Shown: positions 34,567 to 42,921, numbered from the stretch's first letter. The stretch is DNA of 62,165 bases from an uncultured Prevotellaceae bacterium (GCA_900316315.1 ONCK01000018.1:1-62165), one strand, 5' to 3'. The notes: generated by a model not told the origin, from the sequence alone. Numbers and translations are program-made.

Positions 34567-35067
34567 ATGAATATTAAGCTAAAAGTATTGAGCCGCGAGA
34601 TAAACCGGCTGATGTGGAATACAGACAAGACGATCTCGACAGCAGAGAGCTGCAGCTCTGGCCGTCTGGCGACATTGCTCACGGAGTATCCCGGCAGCTC
34701 GGACTTCTTTAAGGGCGGTATCGTAGCCTATGCAGACGAGTGCAAGGAGCAGCTGTTGGGCGTGAGCAAGGAGCTCATCGCGCAAAAGAACGCAGTAAGC
34801 GAGGACGTCGCGCGCGAGATGGTGCGGGGAGCCATAAAGCTGTTTGGCACAGACTATGCCGTAGCGATGACAGGCTTTGCCGGTCCCGGTGGAGGCACTG
34901 AGGATGAGCCCATCGGATCTATCTGGATTGCCGTCGGCTCGGCCGATGAGATCATTACGTACCACCAAGTTGGCAATGAGGGTAGGGAGGAGAATGTGAT
35001 TAACGCTACGCACAAGGCGCTGTCCATGCTCCGTAATTTTCTGAACGAAGATTTGGGAAAAGAATAA
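34567..35067 (+). CDS. CinA C-terminal domain protein (nicotinamide-nucleotide amidohydrolase, PncC-type)
   Basis: A 166-residue protein equal to the CinA C-terminal domain alone, which hydrolyses nicotinamide mononucleotide to nicotinate mononucleotide and ammonia in NAD recycling. Motifs are STAESCSSGRLATLLTEYPG (nucleophile Ser region) near residues 20-39, FFKGGIVAYADECK, KNAVSEDVAREMVRGA, AMTGFAGPGGGTEDEPIGSI and a final helix. The N-terminal molybdopterin-binding-like half of full CinA is absent. It follows tsaD by 24 bases and is most likely in the same transcript, ahead of the ribosomal-protein cluster with its own promoter. Confidence 0.92.
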   Translation: MNIKLKVLSREINRLMWNTDKTISTAESCSSGRLATLLTEYPGSSDFFKGGIVAYADECKEQLLGVSKELIAQKNAVSEDVAREMVRGAIKLFGTDYAVAMTGFAGPGGGTEDEPIGSIWIAVGSADEIITYHQVGNEGREENVINATHKALSMLRNFLNEDLGKE

Positions 35068-35108
35068 TTTTTTTGGCGTAAATGATTGTGAATATCAATA
35101 ATTAATGC

Positions 35109-35116
35109 TACCTTTG
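35109..35116 (+). promoter_or_regulatory. -7 box of the rpmB-rpmG-DUF4295 cluster
   Basis: TACCTTTG, 55 bases before the rpmB start. Confidence 0.6.
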
Positions 35117-35170
35117 CAGTCCGAATCAGATAACCTCATAGACTAATCAGAAAATAAGAATAATAGAGTA

Positions 35171-35431
35171 ATGTCGAAAATCTGTCAAATCACCGGAAAA
35201 AAAGCAATGATTGGGAACAACGTTTCGCATTCTAAGCGCAGGACGAAGCGTAGTTTCGATCTCAATTTGTTTAAGAAGAAGTTCTACTATGTAGAGCAGG
35301 ATTGCTGGATTAGCCTCACGATATGTGCAGCTGGATTGAGAATGATTAATAAGGTCGGTTTGGATGCCGCGCTCAAGCAGGCCGTAGAAAAAGGCTACAT
35401 CAGCTGGGACGAAATCAGGGTAATCGCTTAA
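35171..35431 (+). CDS. rpmB: Large ribosomal subunit protein bL28
   Basis: An 86-residue ribosomal protein. The start [20 protein letters not shown] and [20 protein letters not shown] are the classic L28 signature, and the C-terminal helix [20 protein letters not shown] is intact. Only one Cys-x2-Cys-free form is seen (C5 alone plus C at 51 and 57), so this is the zinc-independent type. First gene of a three-gene cluster with 24-25 base gaps. Confidence 0.95.
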   Translation: MSKICQITGKKAMIGNNVSHSKRRTKRSFDLNLFKKKFYYVEQDCWISLTICAAGLRMINKVGLDAALKQAVEKGYISWDEIRVIA

Positions 35432-35455
35432 TACTTAAAAATCAAACATCAGACT

Positions 35456-35644
35456 ATGGCAAACAAGTCTAAAGGCAACAGAGTACAGGTCATCTTGGAG
35501 TGCACGGAGATGAAAAATAGCGGTCTACCTGGTACTTCTCGCTATATCACTACAAAGAACCGTAAAAACACTCCCGATAGGCTGGAATTGAAGAAGTACA
35601 ATCCCATCCTCAAGAAGATGACAATCCACAAGGAAATCAAGTAA
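35456..35644 (+). CDS. rpmG: Large ribosomal subunit protein bL33
   Basis: A 62-residue ribosomal protein: [40 protein letters not shown] and [14 protein letters not shown]. It has one cysteine and lacks the two CxxC pairs of the zinc form, so it is a C-minus bL33. It lies between rpmB and the DUF4295 gene. Confidence 0.95.
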   Translation: MANKSKGNRVQVILECTEMKNSGLPGTSRYITTKNRKNTPDRLELKKYNPILKKMTIHKEIK

Positions 35645-35669
35645 TCTATACAAGTCAACGATATAAACT

Positions 35670-35828
35670 ATGGCAAAAAAAGTAGTCGCTACTCTCCAGT
35701 CGGGCAAGACTGACGGACGAGCATATTCCAAGGTGATCAAGATGGTCAAGAGCCCCAAAACGGGTGCATATGTCTTTGACGAGCGTATGGTACTCAATGA
35801 AGATGTAAAGAAGTTCTTTGAAAACTAA
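35670..35828 (+). CDS. DUF4295 family protein (ribosome-associated, bL38-like)
   Basis: A 52-residue basic protein starting MAKKVVATLQSGKTDGRAYS and ending MVLNEDVKKFFEN. The gene lies 25 bases after rpmG on the same strand, a neighbourhood that is conserved in Bacteroidota. From memory, this family was seen as a novel large-subunit protein (named bL38) in the Flavobacterium johnsoniae ribosome structure; I did not verify this here. Length and basic first half fit a ribosomal protein. A terminator follows directly. Confidence 0.85.
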   Translation: MAKKVVATLQSGKTDGRAYSKVIKMVKSPKTGAYVFDERMVLNEDVKKFFEN

Positions 35829-35871
35829 TTTTTCAAGGGTATATTCCAAGCATAACACAAAGTAACACATA

Positions 35872-35912
35872 AAGCCCCCTTTCCTCTGCAGAGAGTAAAG
35901 GGGATTTTTTTT
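35872..35912 (+). terminator. Terminator of the rpmB cluster
   Basis: Arms CCCCTTTCCTCT and GAGAGTAAAGGGG pair with one bulge and one mismatch around GCA and are followed by an eight-T run. Confidence 0.85.
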
Positions 35913-35987
35913 GACGTTTGTCTGATGCTCAAAATTATCTCTCGTCATTTGAGTGCGGGAAGCATGCTCGTTTACAAAAAAAATGAT

Positions 35988-35995
35988 TAAGTTTG
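35988..35995 (+). promoter_or_regulatory. -7 box upstream of ftsY
   Basis: TAAGTTTG, 21 bases before the start at 36017; it overlaps the first codons of the longer reading frame and so supports the shorter start. Confidence 0.6.
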
Positions 35996-36016
35996 CAACT
36001 AAAGACTCACTCCACT

Positions 36017-36997
36017 ATGAAATTTTTTAAGATATTCAGCCGCGACAACAAGCTCAGCGAGGACAACAAGAAGGTTTTGGATCAGGGACTTGCCAAGTCC
36101 AAGACGGGAGTTGTCGAAAAACTGACCCGCGCCATCGCCGGCAAGTCTACTGTTGACGATGAGGTTCTGGACAATCTGGAGGACACGCTCATCTCTGCCG
36201 ATGTCGGTGTGGAGACGACGATTGAGATCATCGATCGCATCAAGGCCCGAGTCCAGCGGGACAAGTATGTCAAGACCAGTGAGCTCAACTATATATTGCG
36301 CGACGAGATTGCGCAGATGCTAGCCGATGATCCGGTGCCCGACCTGGTCCATTCCGACAAGACCACGCCCTATGTCATTCTGGTCGTCGGCGTCAATGGC
36401 GTAGGCAAGACCACGACGATTGGCAAGCTGGCCTATCTCTTCAAGCAGCAGGGACTTAAGGTCTATCTCGGCGCCGCAGACACCTTTCGCGCGGCAGCCG
36501 TCGAGCAGCTTCAAATCTGGGCTGACAGGATCGGTGTGCCTATCGTCAAGCAGCAGATGGGAAGCGATCCCGCCAGCGTAGCTTATGATACACTAAGTTC
36601 GGCGATTAAAAATGAGGCAGACGTCGTGCTCATCGATACGGCCGGACGCTTGCACAACAAGGTGGGCCTTATGAATGAGCTGACCAAGATCAAAAACGTC
36701 ATGAAGAAGCTCCTGCCAGACGCCCCCGATGACGTGATGCTCGTCCTCGACGGTTCGACAGGACAGAATGCCTTTGAGCAGGCCAAGCAGTTCTCGCAGG
36801 CGACAGACGTCACTTCGCTTACGATTACCAAGCTTGACGGCACTGCTCGCGGAGGAGTCGTCATCGGCATCTCTCACCAGTTTAAGATCCCCGTGCGCTT
36901 CATCGGCTTAGGCGAAAAGGTGACAGACTTGCAGCCCTTCAACAAGCGCGAGTTTGTCAATGCTCTCTTTGACAACGTCAATCTTCAGGCAAAATGA
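36017..36997 (+). CDS. ftsY: Signal recognition particle receptor FtsY
   Basis: GTPase that docks the signal recognition particle with the membrane translocon. The 326-residue protein has a short N-terminus (MKFFKIFSRDNK) without the long acidic A-domain of E. coli, a four-helix N-domain, and the G-domain with VVGVNGVGKTTTIGKLAYLF (P-loop), LGAADTFRAAAVEQL, VLIDTAGRLHNK, TKLDGTARGG and GLGEKVTDLQPF. The start at 36017 fits the promoter. Its stop overlaps the rimO start by four bases (ATGA), a translational-coupling arrangement. Confidence 0.96.
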   Translation: MKFFKIFSRDNKLSEDNKKVLDQGLAKSKTGVVEKLTRAIAGKSTVDDEVLDNLEDTLISADVGVETTIEIIDRIKARVQRDKYVKTSELNYILRDEIAQMLADDPVPDLVHSDKTTPYVILVVGVNGVGKTTTIGKLAYLFKQQGLKVYLGAADTFRAAAVEQLQIWADRIGVPIVKQQMGSDPASVAYDTLSSAIKNEADVVLIDTAGRLHNKVGLMNELTKIKNVMKKLLPDAPDDVMLVLDGSTGQNAFEQAKQFSQATDVTSLTITKLDGTARGGVVIGISHQFKIPVRFIGLGEKVTDLQPFNKREFVNALFDNVNLQAK

Positions 36998-38298
36998 TAC
37001 GGCGCGTTGACATCATCACCATGGGGTGTTCCAAAAATCTTGTGGATTCCGAACATCTCCTCTATCAGCTCAAGGCAGGCGGCTTTCGTACCTACCACAA
37101 TCCCAAGCGCCTTCACGGCGATGTCGCCGTCGTCAATACTTGTGGCTTCATCAATGATGCCAAGGAGGAGAGCATCAATATGATACTCTACCTTTGCAAG
37201 GCCCGTCGCGAGGGCAAACTCAAGAGACTCTATGTCATTGGATGTCTGTCGGAGCGTTTCTTCAGGGAGCTCAATAAGGAGATTCCCGAGGTCGATCGCT
37301 ATTTTGGCAAGTTTGACTGGCAAGGCGTCCTGCGCGAGCTTCATCTCCAGTACGATCCCTCATGTGCCGACAAGCGCCTCATCACGACGCCCTCTCATTA
37401 CGCCTATCTCAAAATTGCCGAGGGCTGTGACCGCAAGTGCGCCTACTGTGCCATCCCTATCATCACCGGTCCGCACAAGAGCCGTCCCATGGAGAATATC
37501 ATCGAGGAAGTCAAGGCCCTCGTGTCGCAGGGCGTCAAGGAGTTTCAAGTCATAGCCCAAGAACTCACCTACTACGGTCTCGACCTCTACGGGAAGCGTC
37601 GGCTGGCTGAGCTCGTGTGCCGCATCTCCGACGTCCCTGGCGTGGAATGGATACGGTTGCACTACGGCTATCCTCACCAGTTTCCGATGGACCTTATCCC
37701 CGTCATCAAGGAGCGCAGCAATGTCTGCCACTATCTTGACATCGCCTTGCAACACTCGAGTGACGTTGTTCTCCAGCGCATGCATCGCCACACCACCCGC
37801 GTGTACCAGCGTGATCTGATGCTGTGTCTGCGCGAGGAGATTCCAGATATCTGTCTGCGTACCACCTTCATGGTCGGCTTCCCCGGAGAGACCGATCAGG
37901 ACTTTGAGGACCTCATGAACTTTACCCGCGAGATCCGTTTTGACAGGATGGGCGCCTTCAGCTATAGCGAGGAGGAGGGTACCTATGCAGCCGCCCACTA
38001 TGAGGATGATGTGCCGCAGACCGTCAAGCAGGAGCGTCTCTCTCGCCTGATGCAACTCCAGCAGGACATCGCTGTCGAGCTTTGTGAGAAGAAGGTAGGG
38101 CAAACCCTGCGGGTGATTATCGACCGCGAGGAGGAAGACTACTTCATTGGGCGCACGCAGTACGATTCGCCCGAGGTCGACGGAGAGGTACTCATCCCGC
38201 GGCAGGAGAGAAAACTGCAAACGGGCTCCTTTTATAATGTGAAGATTACGGGCACAGAGGACTTTGACCTGATTGGTACAACCCTCACTGATAAATAA
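36994..38298 (+). CDS. rimO: Ribosomal protein S12 methylthiotransferase
   Basis: Radical-SAM enzyme that adds a methylthio group to Asp of ribosomal protein S12. The 434 residues show the N-terminal UPF0004 domain with three cluster cysteines (GCSKNLVDSEHL, VNTCGFI, VIGCLSERF), the radical-SAM CxxxCxxC in EGCDRKCAYCAIP near residue 145, the TIM-barrel part with HYGYPHQFP and FMVGFPGETDQDF, and a C-terminal TRAM domain (VIIDREEEDYFIGRTQYDSP). It overlaps ftsY by four bases and precedes the HU gene by 12 bases. Confidence 0.95.
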   Translation: MIRRVDIITMGCSKNLVDSEHLLYQLKAGGFRTYHNPKRLHGDVAVVNTCGFINDAKEESINMILYLCKARREGKLKRLYVIGCLSERFFRELNKEIPEVDRYFGKFDWQGVLRELHLQYDPSCADKRLITTPSHYAYLKIAEGCDRKCAYCAIPIITGPHKSRPMENIIEEVKALVSQGVKEFQVIAQELTYYGLDLYGKRRLAELVCRISDVPGVEWIRLHYGYPHQFPMDLIPVIKERSNVCHYLDIALQHSSDVVLQRMHRHTTRVYQRDLMLCLREEIPDICLRTTFMVGFPGETDQDFEDLMNFTREIRFDRMGAFSYSEEEGTYAAAHYEDDVPQTVKQERLSRLMQLQQDIAVELCEKKVGQTLRVIIDREEEDYFIGRTQYDSPEVDGEVLIPRQERKLQTGSFYNVKITGTEDFDLIGTTLTDK

Positions 38299-38310
38299 AA
38301 TTTACGCGAG

Positions 38311-38601
38311 ATGAACAATAAGGAATTTGTTTCTGCGCTTGCCGCCCGCCTGGGCATAGCGCCCAAGGAAGCTCAGAAGAGGATAGACGGATTGGTCGAG
38401 ACCCTCGCCACGCAGCTCGAGCAGGGCAACGAAGTGGCCGTCAGCGGCTTCGGCACCTTTGAAGTAAAGAAGCGCAATGAGCGTGTCATTGTCAATCCCG
38501 CATCAGGTAAGCGTATGCTTGTGCCCCCAAAATTGACCGTCAACTTCAAGGAGAGCTCTTCGCTTAAGACGAGAGGACGGGCCAACACAGACAACGACTG
38601 A
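38311..38601 (+). CDS. HU family DNA-binding protein
   Basis: A 96-residue nucleoid protein. It has the HU/IHF fold: an N-terminal helical body (NKEFVSALAARLGIAPKEAQ), the hallmark VSGFGTFEVKKRNERVIVNP and the tip RMLVPPKLTVNFKESSSLK of the DNA-embracing arm. It ends with a short basic tail. It starts 12 bases after rimO and 49 bases before the HU-LysM gene, so rimO-HU-HU/LysM probably form one transcript. Confidence 0.92.
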   Translation: MNNKEFVSALAARLGIAPKEAQKRIDGLVETLATQLEQGNEVAVSGFGTFEVKKRNERVIVNPASGKRMLVPPKLTVNFKESSSLKTRGRANTDND

Positions 38602-38650
38602 TTATTCCTCCCCAAAGAAAAGAAAAATACAGCTCCCAACCAACCAAACT

Positions 38651-39988
38651 ATGCCGCGCATTACATTACGAGATTTTGCAGAAGCTATGAGCAGCCGGAC
38701 CAAGCTCACCAAGAGCGCATCCGAATCTACGCTACGTGCCGTATTTGAACTTATCGGGACGCATCTCTACGCTGACAATTATGTCAAGATCAAAGGGCTC
38801 GGCGTATTTAAGCTGTTGACGGTCCGCGGCCGCGAAAGCGTCAGTGTCAATACAGGAGAGCGCATTGAGATTGCTTCCCATAGTCGCATCTCCTTCACCC
38901 CGGACAAGGCGCTTGCCGAACGCATTAACAAGCCTTTCTCCTCTTTCCAGACTGTCACCATCGACGACTCCTCTGCCGTGGCGTCCGATGGCTTGACTCC
39001 CACAGAGACCATTTCCGAGGCTGCATCTCCCGAGAATACTCCGTTCTCCGACGGAGCAGTCTCCCTCTCTCAGCCCTCTGCAGACCAAAGCGCTCAGCCT
39101 CAGACTGCGCCTTCTGTCTCAGTTCCGCCTTCTTCCTGTCTGCTGCAGCCAGCATACGACGCGATACCGGTCTCTACTGCCTATATAGGTGATGACGAAG
39201 CACCCGAGACTGACTCGGCCGACGTCGCTCAGCCGCATGCATCTGCAGAGGAACAGACCTCTCCGGATACAGTTGCCGTCACTGACCAACTTTCACCCGA
39301 GGACGCCTCAGAACAGTCTGCCCTTGACAGCCAGGAGGATACCAGTGAAGCTGTGAGCGAGTCGTCAGACCGTGACGCAGGGATACAGCAAGATGGTTCC
39401 TGCGAGCCGAACATTCCCGCGCCATCAGAGACCATCGACGACACCTCCGATGATGGGCAGGAGGCCACCCTCTCTGCCACTGGGCGGAGGGGATGGCTCA
39501 TCGTCCTCTGTATCGTATTGGCCGGCGTGTGCGGTTATCTGCTGGGCTATTATCGCGTTTTTGTTCCGCAGGCAGCCTCATCATCTCCTAGTGCGCAGGT
39601 ACAGAAGCCGCAAGCCACCAGCAGTCCGCAGCGCCCGAAGACCGGCAATCTGTCCAAGGACACTGTGAAGCGTGCCACTCATGCAGACAGCGTCCGCCTC
39701 CGCATGGCAGCCGCCCAGGCTGACTCCGTAGCATTGGAGAAGCGCAAGGCCCAGCTGCGTCAGGAGAGTCGTAAATACAATCAGATGCCCTCCGCCACTC
39801 ATCTGATAGCGGGTACCTACAAGGTTCATACAATGAAGTCTGGAGAATCCCTGATCAGGCTCAGCAAGCAGATTTACGGCTCCAAGGAAATGGCCAAGTA
39901 TGTTGTCTTTTACAATGGCCTGTCCAATCCCGATGTCGTGCCCGTCGGTACTAAGGTACGCTTCCCCCTGCTTGTCAGCAAGCAGTAA
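38651..39988 (+). CDS. HU-like DNA-binding domain fused to membrane segment and LysM domain
   Basis: A 445-residue protein with an unusual order. Residues 1-100 are HU-like (MPRITLRDFAEAMSSRTKLT, YVKIKGLGVFKLLTVRGRES, ISFTPDKALAERINKPFSSF). Residues 105-275 are a low-complexity Ser/Asp/Glu/Pro-rich linker. A single hydrophobic segment lies at about 280-298 (WLIVLCIVLAGVCGYLLGYY), with RR before it. A second linker leads to a LysM domain at 386-443 (YKVHTMKSGESLIRLSKQIYGS, VPVGTKVRFP). By the positive-inside rule the HU part is cytoplasmic and LysM is periplasmic. It could therefore link the nucleoid to peptidoglycan, which is inference. HU-LysM-type proteins are annotated in Bacteroidales without a known function that I can name. 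Confidence 0.85.
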   Translation: MPRITLRDFAEAMSSRTKLTKSASESTLRAVFELIGTHLYADNYVKIKGLGVFKLLTVRGRESVSVNTGERIEIASHSRISFTPDKALAERINKPFSSFQTVTIDDSSAVASDGLTPTETISEAASPENTPFSDGAVSLSQPSADQSAQPQTAPSVSVPPSSCLLQPAYDAIPVSTAYIGDDEAPETDSADVAQPHASAEEQTSPDTVAVTDQLSPEDASEQSALDSQEDTSEAVSESSDRDAGIQQDGSCEPNIPAPSETIDDTSDDGQEATLSATGRRGWLIVLCIVLAGVCGYLLGYYRVFVPQAASSSPSAQVQKPQATSSPQRPKTGNLSKDTVKRATHADSVRLRMAAAQADSVALEKRKAQLRQESRKYNQMPSATHLIAGTYKVHTMKSGESLIRLSKQIYGSKEMAKYVVFYNGLSNPDVVPVGTKVRFPLLVSKQ

Positions 39989-40090
39989 TCGCCCCTATCT
40001 CTACTCCCTCTCGTGACTATCTGGTCAGTGGGAGAGGAGAAGAAGAACTCTCATCATCCATGCCCATCAGACGCCACCGTCTTCCCCGGT

Positions 40091-40141
40091 AGGGCATGAT
40101 ACGCGCAGGCGGCTTTAGGCTTGCGTAATTTCGCCTTCCGG
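40091..40141 (+). repeat. Dispersed GC-rich repeat, copy 1
   Basis: Starts AGGGCATGATACGCGCAGGC and ends GCCTTCCGG; related to 53091-53141 (AGGGCTTGATCCGCGCAGGC ... GCCCTCCGG). Nearly identical in the first 20 bases, weaker in the middle. No intact gene covers either copy. Confidence 0.5.
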
Positions 40142-40169
40142 TTTGCCGCCCCTTGGCAACTCCCTTTAT

Positions 40170-40191
40170 GACCTCAAAAGCTTTTGAGGTC
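40170..40191. repeat. Perfect 22-bp palindrome
   Basis: Perfect two-fold symmetry around AAGCTT, with arms GACCTCAAAAG. Its right half belongs to a 19-base sequence (40183-40201, TTTGAGGTCTCGTAGAGAA) that recurs inverted at 53747-53765. Confidence 0.7.
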
Positions 40192-40309
40192 TCGTAGAGA
40201 AGTTATGAGCGAACTCTCCCTGGCCAACTATTGCTAATCCCATTTGTAAAACCTATTCACACAAAAAAACGACAACAACAAAACTATGACAACAGTTACA
40301 AGGTTACAG

Positions 40310-41463
40310 ACTCAAATTTCGGAAGTAAAATGATTGACCCATCACCATTAGGACTGATCACAGGGAATCAGAGCTGCCCGATGTGATTATATTGCATGAC
40401 ACGGACCAGCCAAAGACCGGCCGGCACATCGAGAAGATAGGCAGGTTGTTCTCGTACGTGGTTCAGAAGCATACCGGCTTCAAGGCTCTGACAAAGGCTT
40501 GGAGTGACGGAAAAGACTGTCCTGTGCCAGGAGCAGAGCCTTTTGTGTGAGAACGGGAAGAATGAGAGGAAACCGCAGGAGCTGACGGCCAAGCAGTGCA
40601 AGGAGGGATTCTCGAAAACGCGTGACCCGCAGCACCCCGGTGCCAAGAGACAGGAGGAGTACTTCACGTCAAAGTGTGAGCTCATCAAGAAGATGGTAAA
40701 ACGTGCTATCGCCAACCCTATGCCGTTTGAGTGCGTACTTACTGGTGGACAGCTGGTTCACAATCATCTGACTTGTAGAATATGTCTGCCTCTCAAAGAA
40801 GAAGTTCCATCTCTTGGGAATGGGCAAGATGGAAAACACGAAATATGGTACGCAGTGGGGAGAACTGACAATTAATGTCATTTTGAGAAAGCTGCAGGCA
40901 GCGAAGCGGTCCAAATACAGCAGGGCGCTACACTGCAAGTGCGCCGTGATGGATGCGACACTTGGCAAGAAGGAGGTGCGTCTCTTCCTTTGCAAGAGGA
41001 AAAAGGCGGAAAAGTGGAGTGTTCTGGTGACTACAGGCCTCAAACTTAACTTCATGAAGCATACCGCGTTTTATGCCATGAGATGGGGTATCGAGGTCTT
41101 CTATGAGGACACAAAGAGAAACCTGGGCCTGAGCGACTGCTCCTGCCGCAACATCACTTCTCAAACCGCCTACGCTGTGCTGGTTACCATACGATACAAC
41201 ATCATGGCCTATGTCAGCGGTTCCACAATTATGAGACAATCGGTGGACTGTTCAGAGATATGCACTCAAGCGTGAAGGAGATTACAGTGATCGACTATAT
41301 CTGGGGTGCGATACTTGAAGTTGTTAGCACTGTCGCAGGAAGCTTCACGTTCAACGAGGATGATGTGATGCGACAGATTATCGCAGACAACCGATGACTG
41401 ACCTTGTTCAGTCACTTGCTAAAACTGCATAACGTAACGATTTTTTTCTTCCGAAACTTGAGT
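40310..41463 (+). mobile_element. Degenerate IS4-like insertion sequence
   Basis: A 1154-base unit bounded by inverted repeats ACTCAAATTTCGGAAG (40310-40325) and, reverse-complemented, ACTCAAGTTTCGGAAG (41448-41463), 15 of 16 bases the same. It encloses a decayed DDE transposase. No target duplication was clear outside the ends, so both flanks may have diverged. Confidence 0.65.
40381..41397 (+). pseudogene. IS4-family DDE transposase, frameshifted
   Basis: Coding pieces in different frames: DVIILHDTDQPKTGRHIEKI and GRLFSYVVQKHTGFKALTKA (first catalytic Asp in the DTD-PKTG motif); a frame from 40504; then, from 40814, WGELTINVILRK, KCAVMDATLGKKEVRLFLCK and MRWGIEVFYEDTKRNLGLSD (catalytic Glu in the Y-x2-R/W-x-I-E region). 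After another shift the end IWGAILEVVSTVAGSFTFNE reaches a TGA at 41395-41397. At least three frameshifts show that it is inactive. Confidence 0.75.
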
Positions 41464-42029
41464 ATAAAATATGATGGATTAAAACATTTGTAAAACATAT
41501 AACATAATCATACCCATAATATGTTAATCTCATTGTAGGCGAGTTCCGTCTTTCTTGCAAAGCTGTCTAGATTATTGGCTACATGATAGAATAGCCTATT
41601 GATGATGTTCATCTGCTGTTTGCCATCCAGTTGTTTGCCTTATTTCAAACAGCATCCGCTCCATAATCCATCCACGACCTGCAAGAACTGCTCTCGGTAG
41701 AGCAGTCTGTCGATATATTCCTATGGAATGGAACTGAGGCCGAACTTGCACCTAATATGGCGCAGGCTACGGCGGAACGGCACATCACGCCTCCATTGAC
41801 GGCAGACATTTCGTAAAAAAATCTACCCCGCCAATCTCTCTGAGCCGAAAGTCATATCGGGCGATGGTGGCGACGGAGACGGAAGTAGAGAGGTGAGTCG
41901 GAGAGGGCGAGTAGCGGCAAGAAGGAGCCTGCTCCTCATCCTGTACATGACGGGATGGCGCCAGTGGGACGGATGCTCTATTTATAATATGGTAAGGCGC
42001 TGATACTGCTGGGCTGCAATGGGAAAAGA
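41464..42029. other. Gene-free stretch with a coding relic
   Basis: No intact gene. On the minus strand at about 41520-41640 one frame reads GKQQMNIINRLFYHVANNLD followed by SFARKTELAYNEIN, a helical pattern that looks like a coding relic of a mobile-element protein. Adjacent frames contain stops. A promoter or terminator for this stretch is not seen. Confidence 0.35.
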
Positions 42030-42066
42030 ATAAAAGAAAACCGCATTACTGACTGGAGTAATGCGG
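42030..42066 (-). terminator. tRNA-Gln terminator
   Basis: On the minus strand a perfect nine-base stem (CCGCATTAC/GTAATGCGG) is followed by TTTTCTTTTATTC, starting nine bases after the tRNA 3' end. Confidence 0.88.
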
Positions 42067-42075
42067 CTTGTCTCG

Positions 42076-42146
42076 TTGGGATACCCGGACTCGAACCAGG
42101 AAAAACAGGACCAGAATCTGTTGTGTTACCATTACACCATATCCCA
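42076..42146 (-). tRNA. tRNA-Gln (anticodon CUG)
   Basis: A 71-base cloverleaf: acceptor TGGGATA/TATCCCA, D-arm GTGT AATGGTA ACAC, anticodon stem ACAGA/CCTGT with loop TTCTGGT giving CUG, four-base variable loop, and T-arm CCTGG TTCGAGT CCGGG. The discriminator is A. The innermost anticodon-stem pair (A31-C39) is a mismatch. CCA is not encoded. Confidence 0.9.
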
Positions 42147-42164
42147 ATGGTCTCAATTCGGATG

Positions 42165-42172
42165 CAAAGGTA
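42165..42172 (-). promoter_or_regulatory. -7 box upstream of tRNA-Gln
   Basis: TACCTTTG on the minus strand, 18 bases before the tRNA 5' end. Confidence 0.6.
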
Positions 42173-42304
42173 CTACTTTTTTTATTGTTGCCAAATAATT
42201 TGACAAAAAAATCAGTCTCCTCGTTGCAAAAATCTCAGGGATGTCGGAACCGGGCAGTGGCTTGGGTGATTGGCCAGATGGTGAGAGGGTGATATGGGCT
42301 CTAT

Positions 42305-42342
42305 AAATCAAACAGGTGGTGTAGTCTTGACTACATCACCTG
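42305..42342 (-). terminator. tmRNA terminator
   Basis: On the minus strand CAGGTGATGTAG and CTACACCACCTG pair over 12 bases with one G-U, followed by TTTGATTT, 15 bases after the tmRNA 3' end. Confidence 0.85.
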
Positions 42343-42356
42343 CTCTGCTCGCTGCG

Positions 42357-42754
42357 TGGACCTGGAGGGAATCGAACCCTCGTCCAAACGGGGAAGCCAT
42401 ACGCTTTCTACACGTTTATTCCGGCTTTGGTTTTCGAATATCAGCAAGCCCCGGACGACTAACTGGTACCTTATCCTCTAAATTTTCATCCGACGTACGA
42501 GGTTATGCCAGACTATTTCCGATTTACCTGCGCCGCTAGACCAAGACGATTCGGAACCACACCGCTTGAGCGACGTCTCGTCCTGTCACCTGGTGACGGG
42601 ATTGAGCCAGTAATCTACTGTACTTCGATTAGGCAGCGAGAGCGTAATTGTTTTCGCCAATTATATGTTGCAATACTCAGTTTAAGGAGCAAGTGCTGCA
42701 AGGCTCCGCGTGCTTACGTACATCCTCTGCCCGCTGTCAAAACCAGTCAAGCCC
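42357..42754 (-). ncRNA. ssrA: Transfer-messenger RNA
   Basis: A 398-base one-piece tmRNA that rescues stalled ribosomes. The 5' part begins GGGCTTGACTGGTTTTGACAG and its first seven bases pair with CAGGTCC near the 3' end (two G-U pairs), forming the tRNA-like acceptor; the T-arm is GAGGG TTCGATT CCCTC. The tag reading frame (minus strand, about 42630-42660) encodes GENNYALAA and then TAA, the normal proteolysis tag with a hydrophobic Ala-Ala end. The discriminator is A and CCA is not encoded. Promoter box and terminator flank it. Confidence 0.95.
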
Positions 42755-42784
42755 TTCTTGCGGATGTTGCTCATAAGAGCGGTG

Positions 42785-42792
42785 CAAAGGTA
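42785..42792 (-). promoter_or_regulatory. -7 box upstream of tmRNA
   Basis: TACCTTTG on the minus strand, 30 bases before the tmRNA 5' end. Confidence 0.6.
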
Positions 42793-42913
42793 CGCTTTTT
42801 TCTGATGGGTCGCACAATGAGCCCGCTATTTTTTTCTGTACTCATGCGCGGCAAAAGTAAAATCGGTTGATTTAAAAGTGATTTATATGACTTTTGAATT
42901 GAAAAAGTAAGAT

Positions 42914-42921
42914 TATCTTTG
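42914..42921 (+). promoter_or_regulatory. -7 box of the redox operon
   Basis: TATCTTTG, 22 bases before the start of the NapHG-like gene at 42944. Confidence 0.65.

Noticed and set aside
40241-41496. Direct repeat CATTTGTAAAAC at 40241-40252 and 41485-41496 as a target-site duplication of the IS4-like element.
   Set aside because: It lies 57 bases outside the left inverted repeat and 21 bases outside the right one, so it is not symmetric to the element ends; AT-rich 12-mers can recur by chance.
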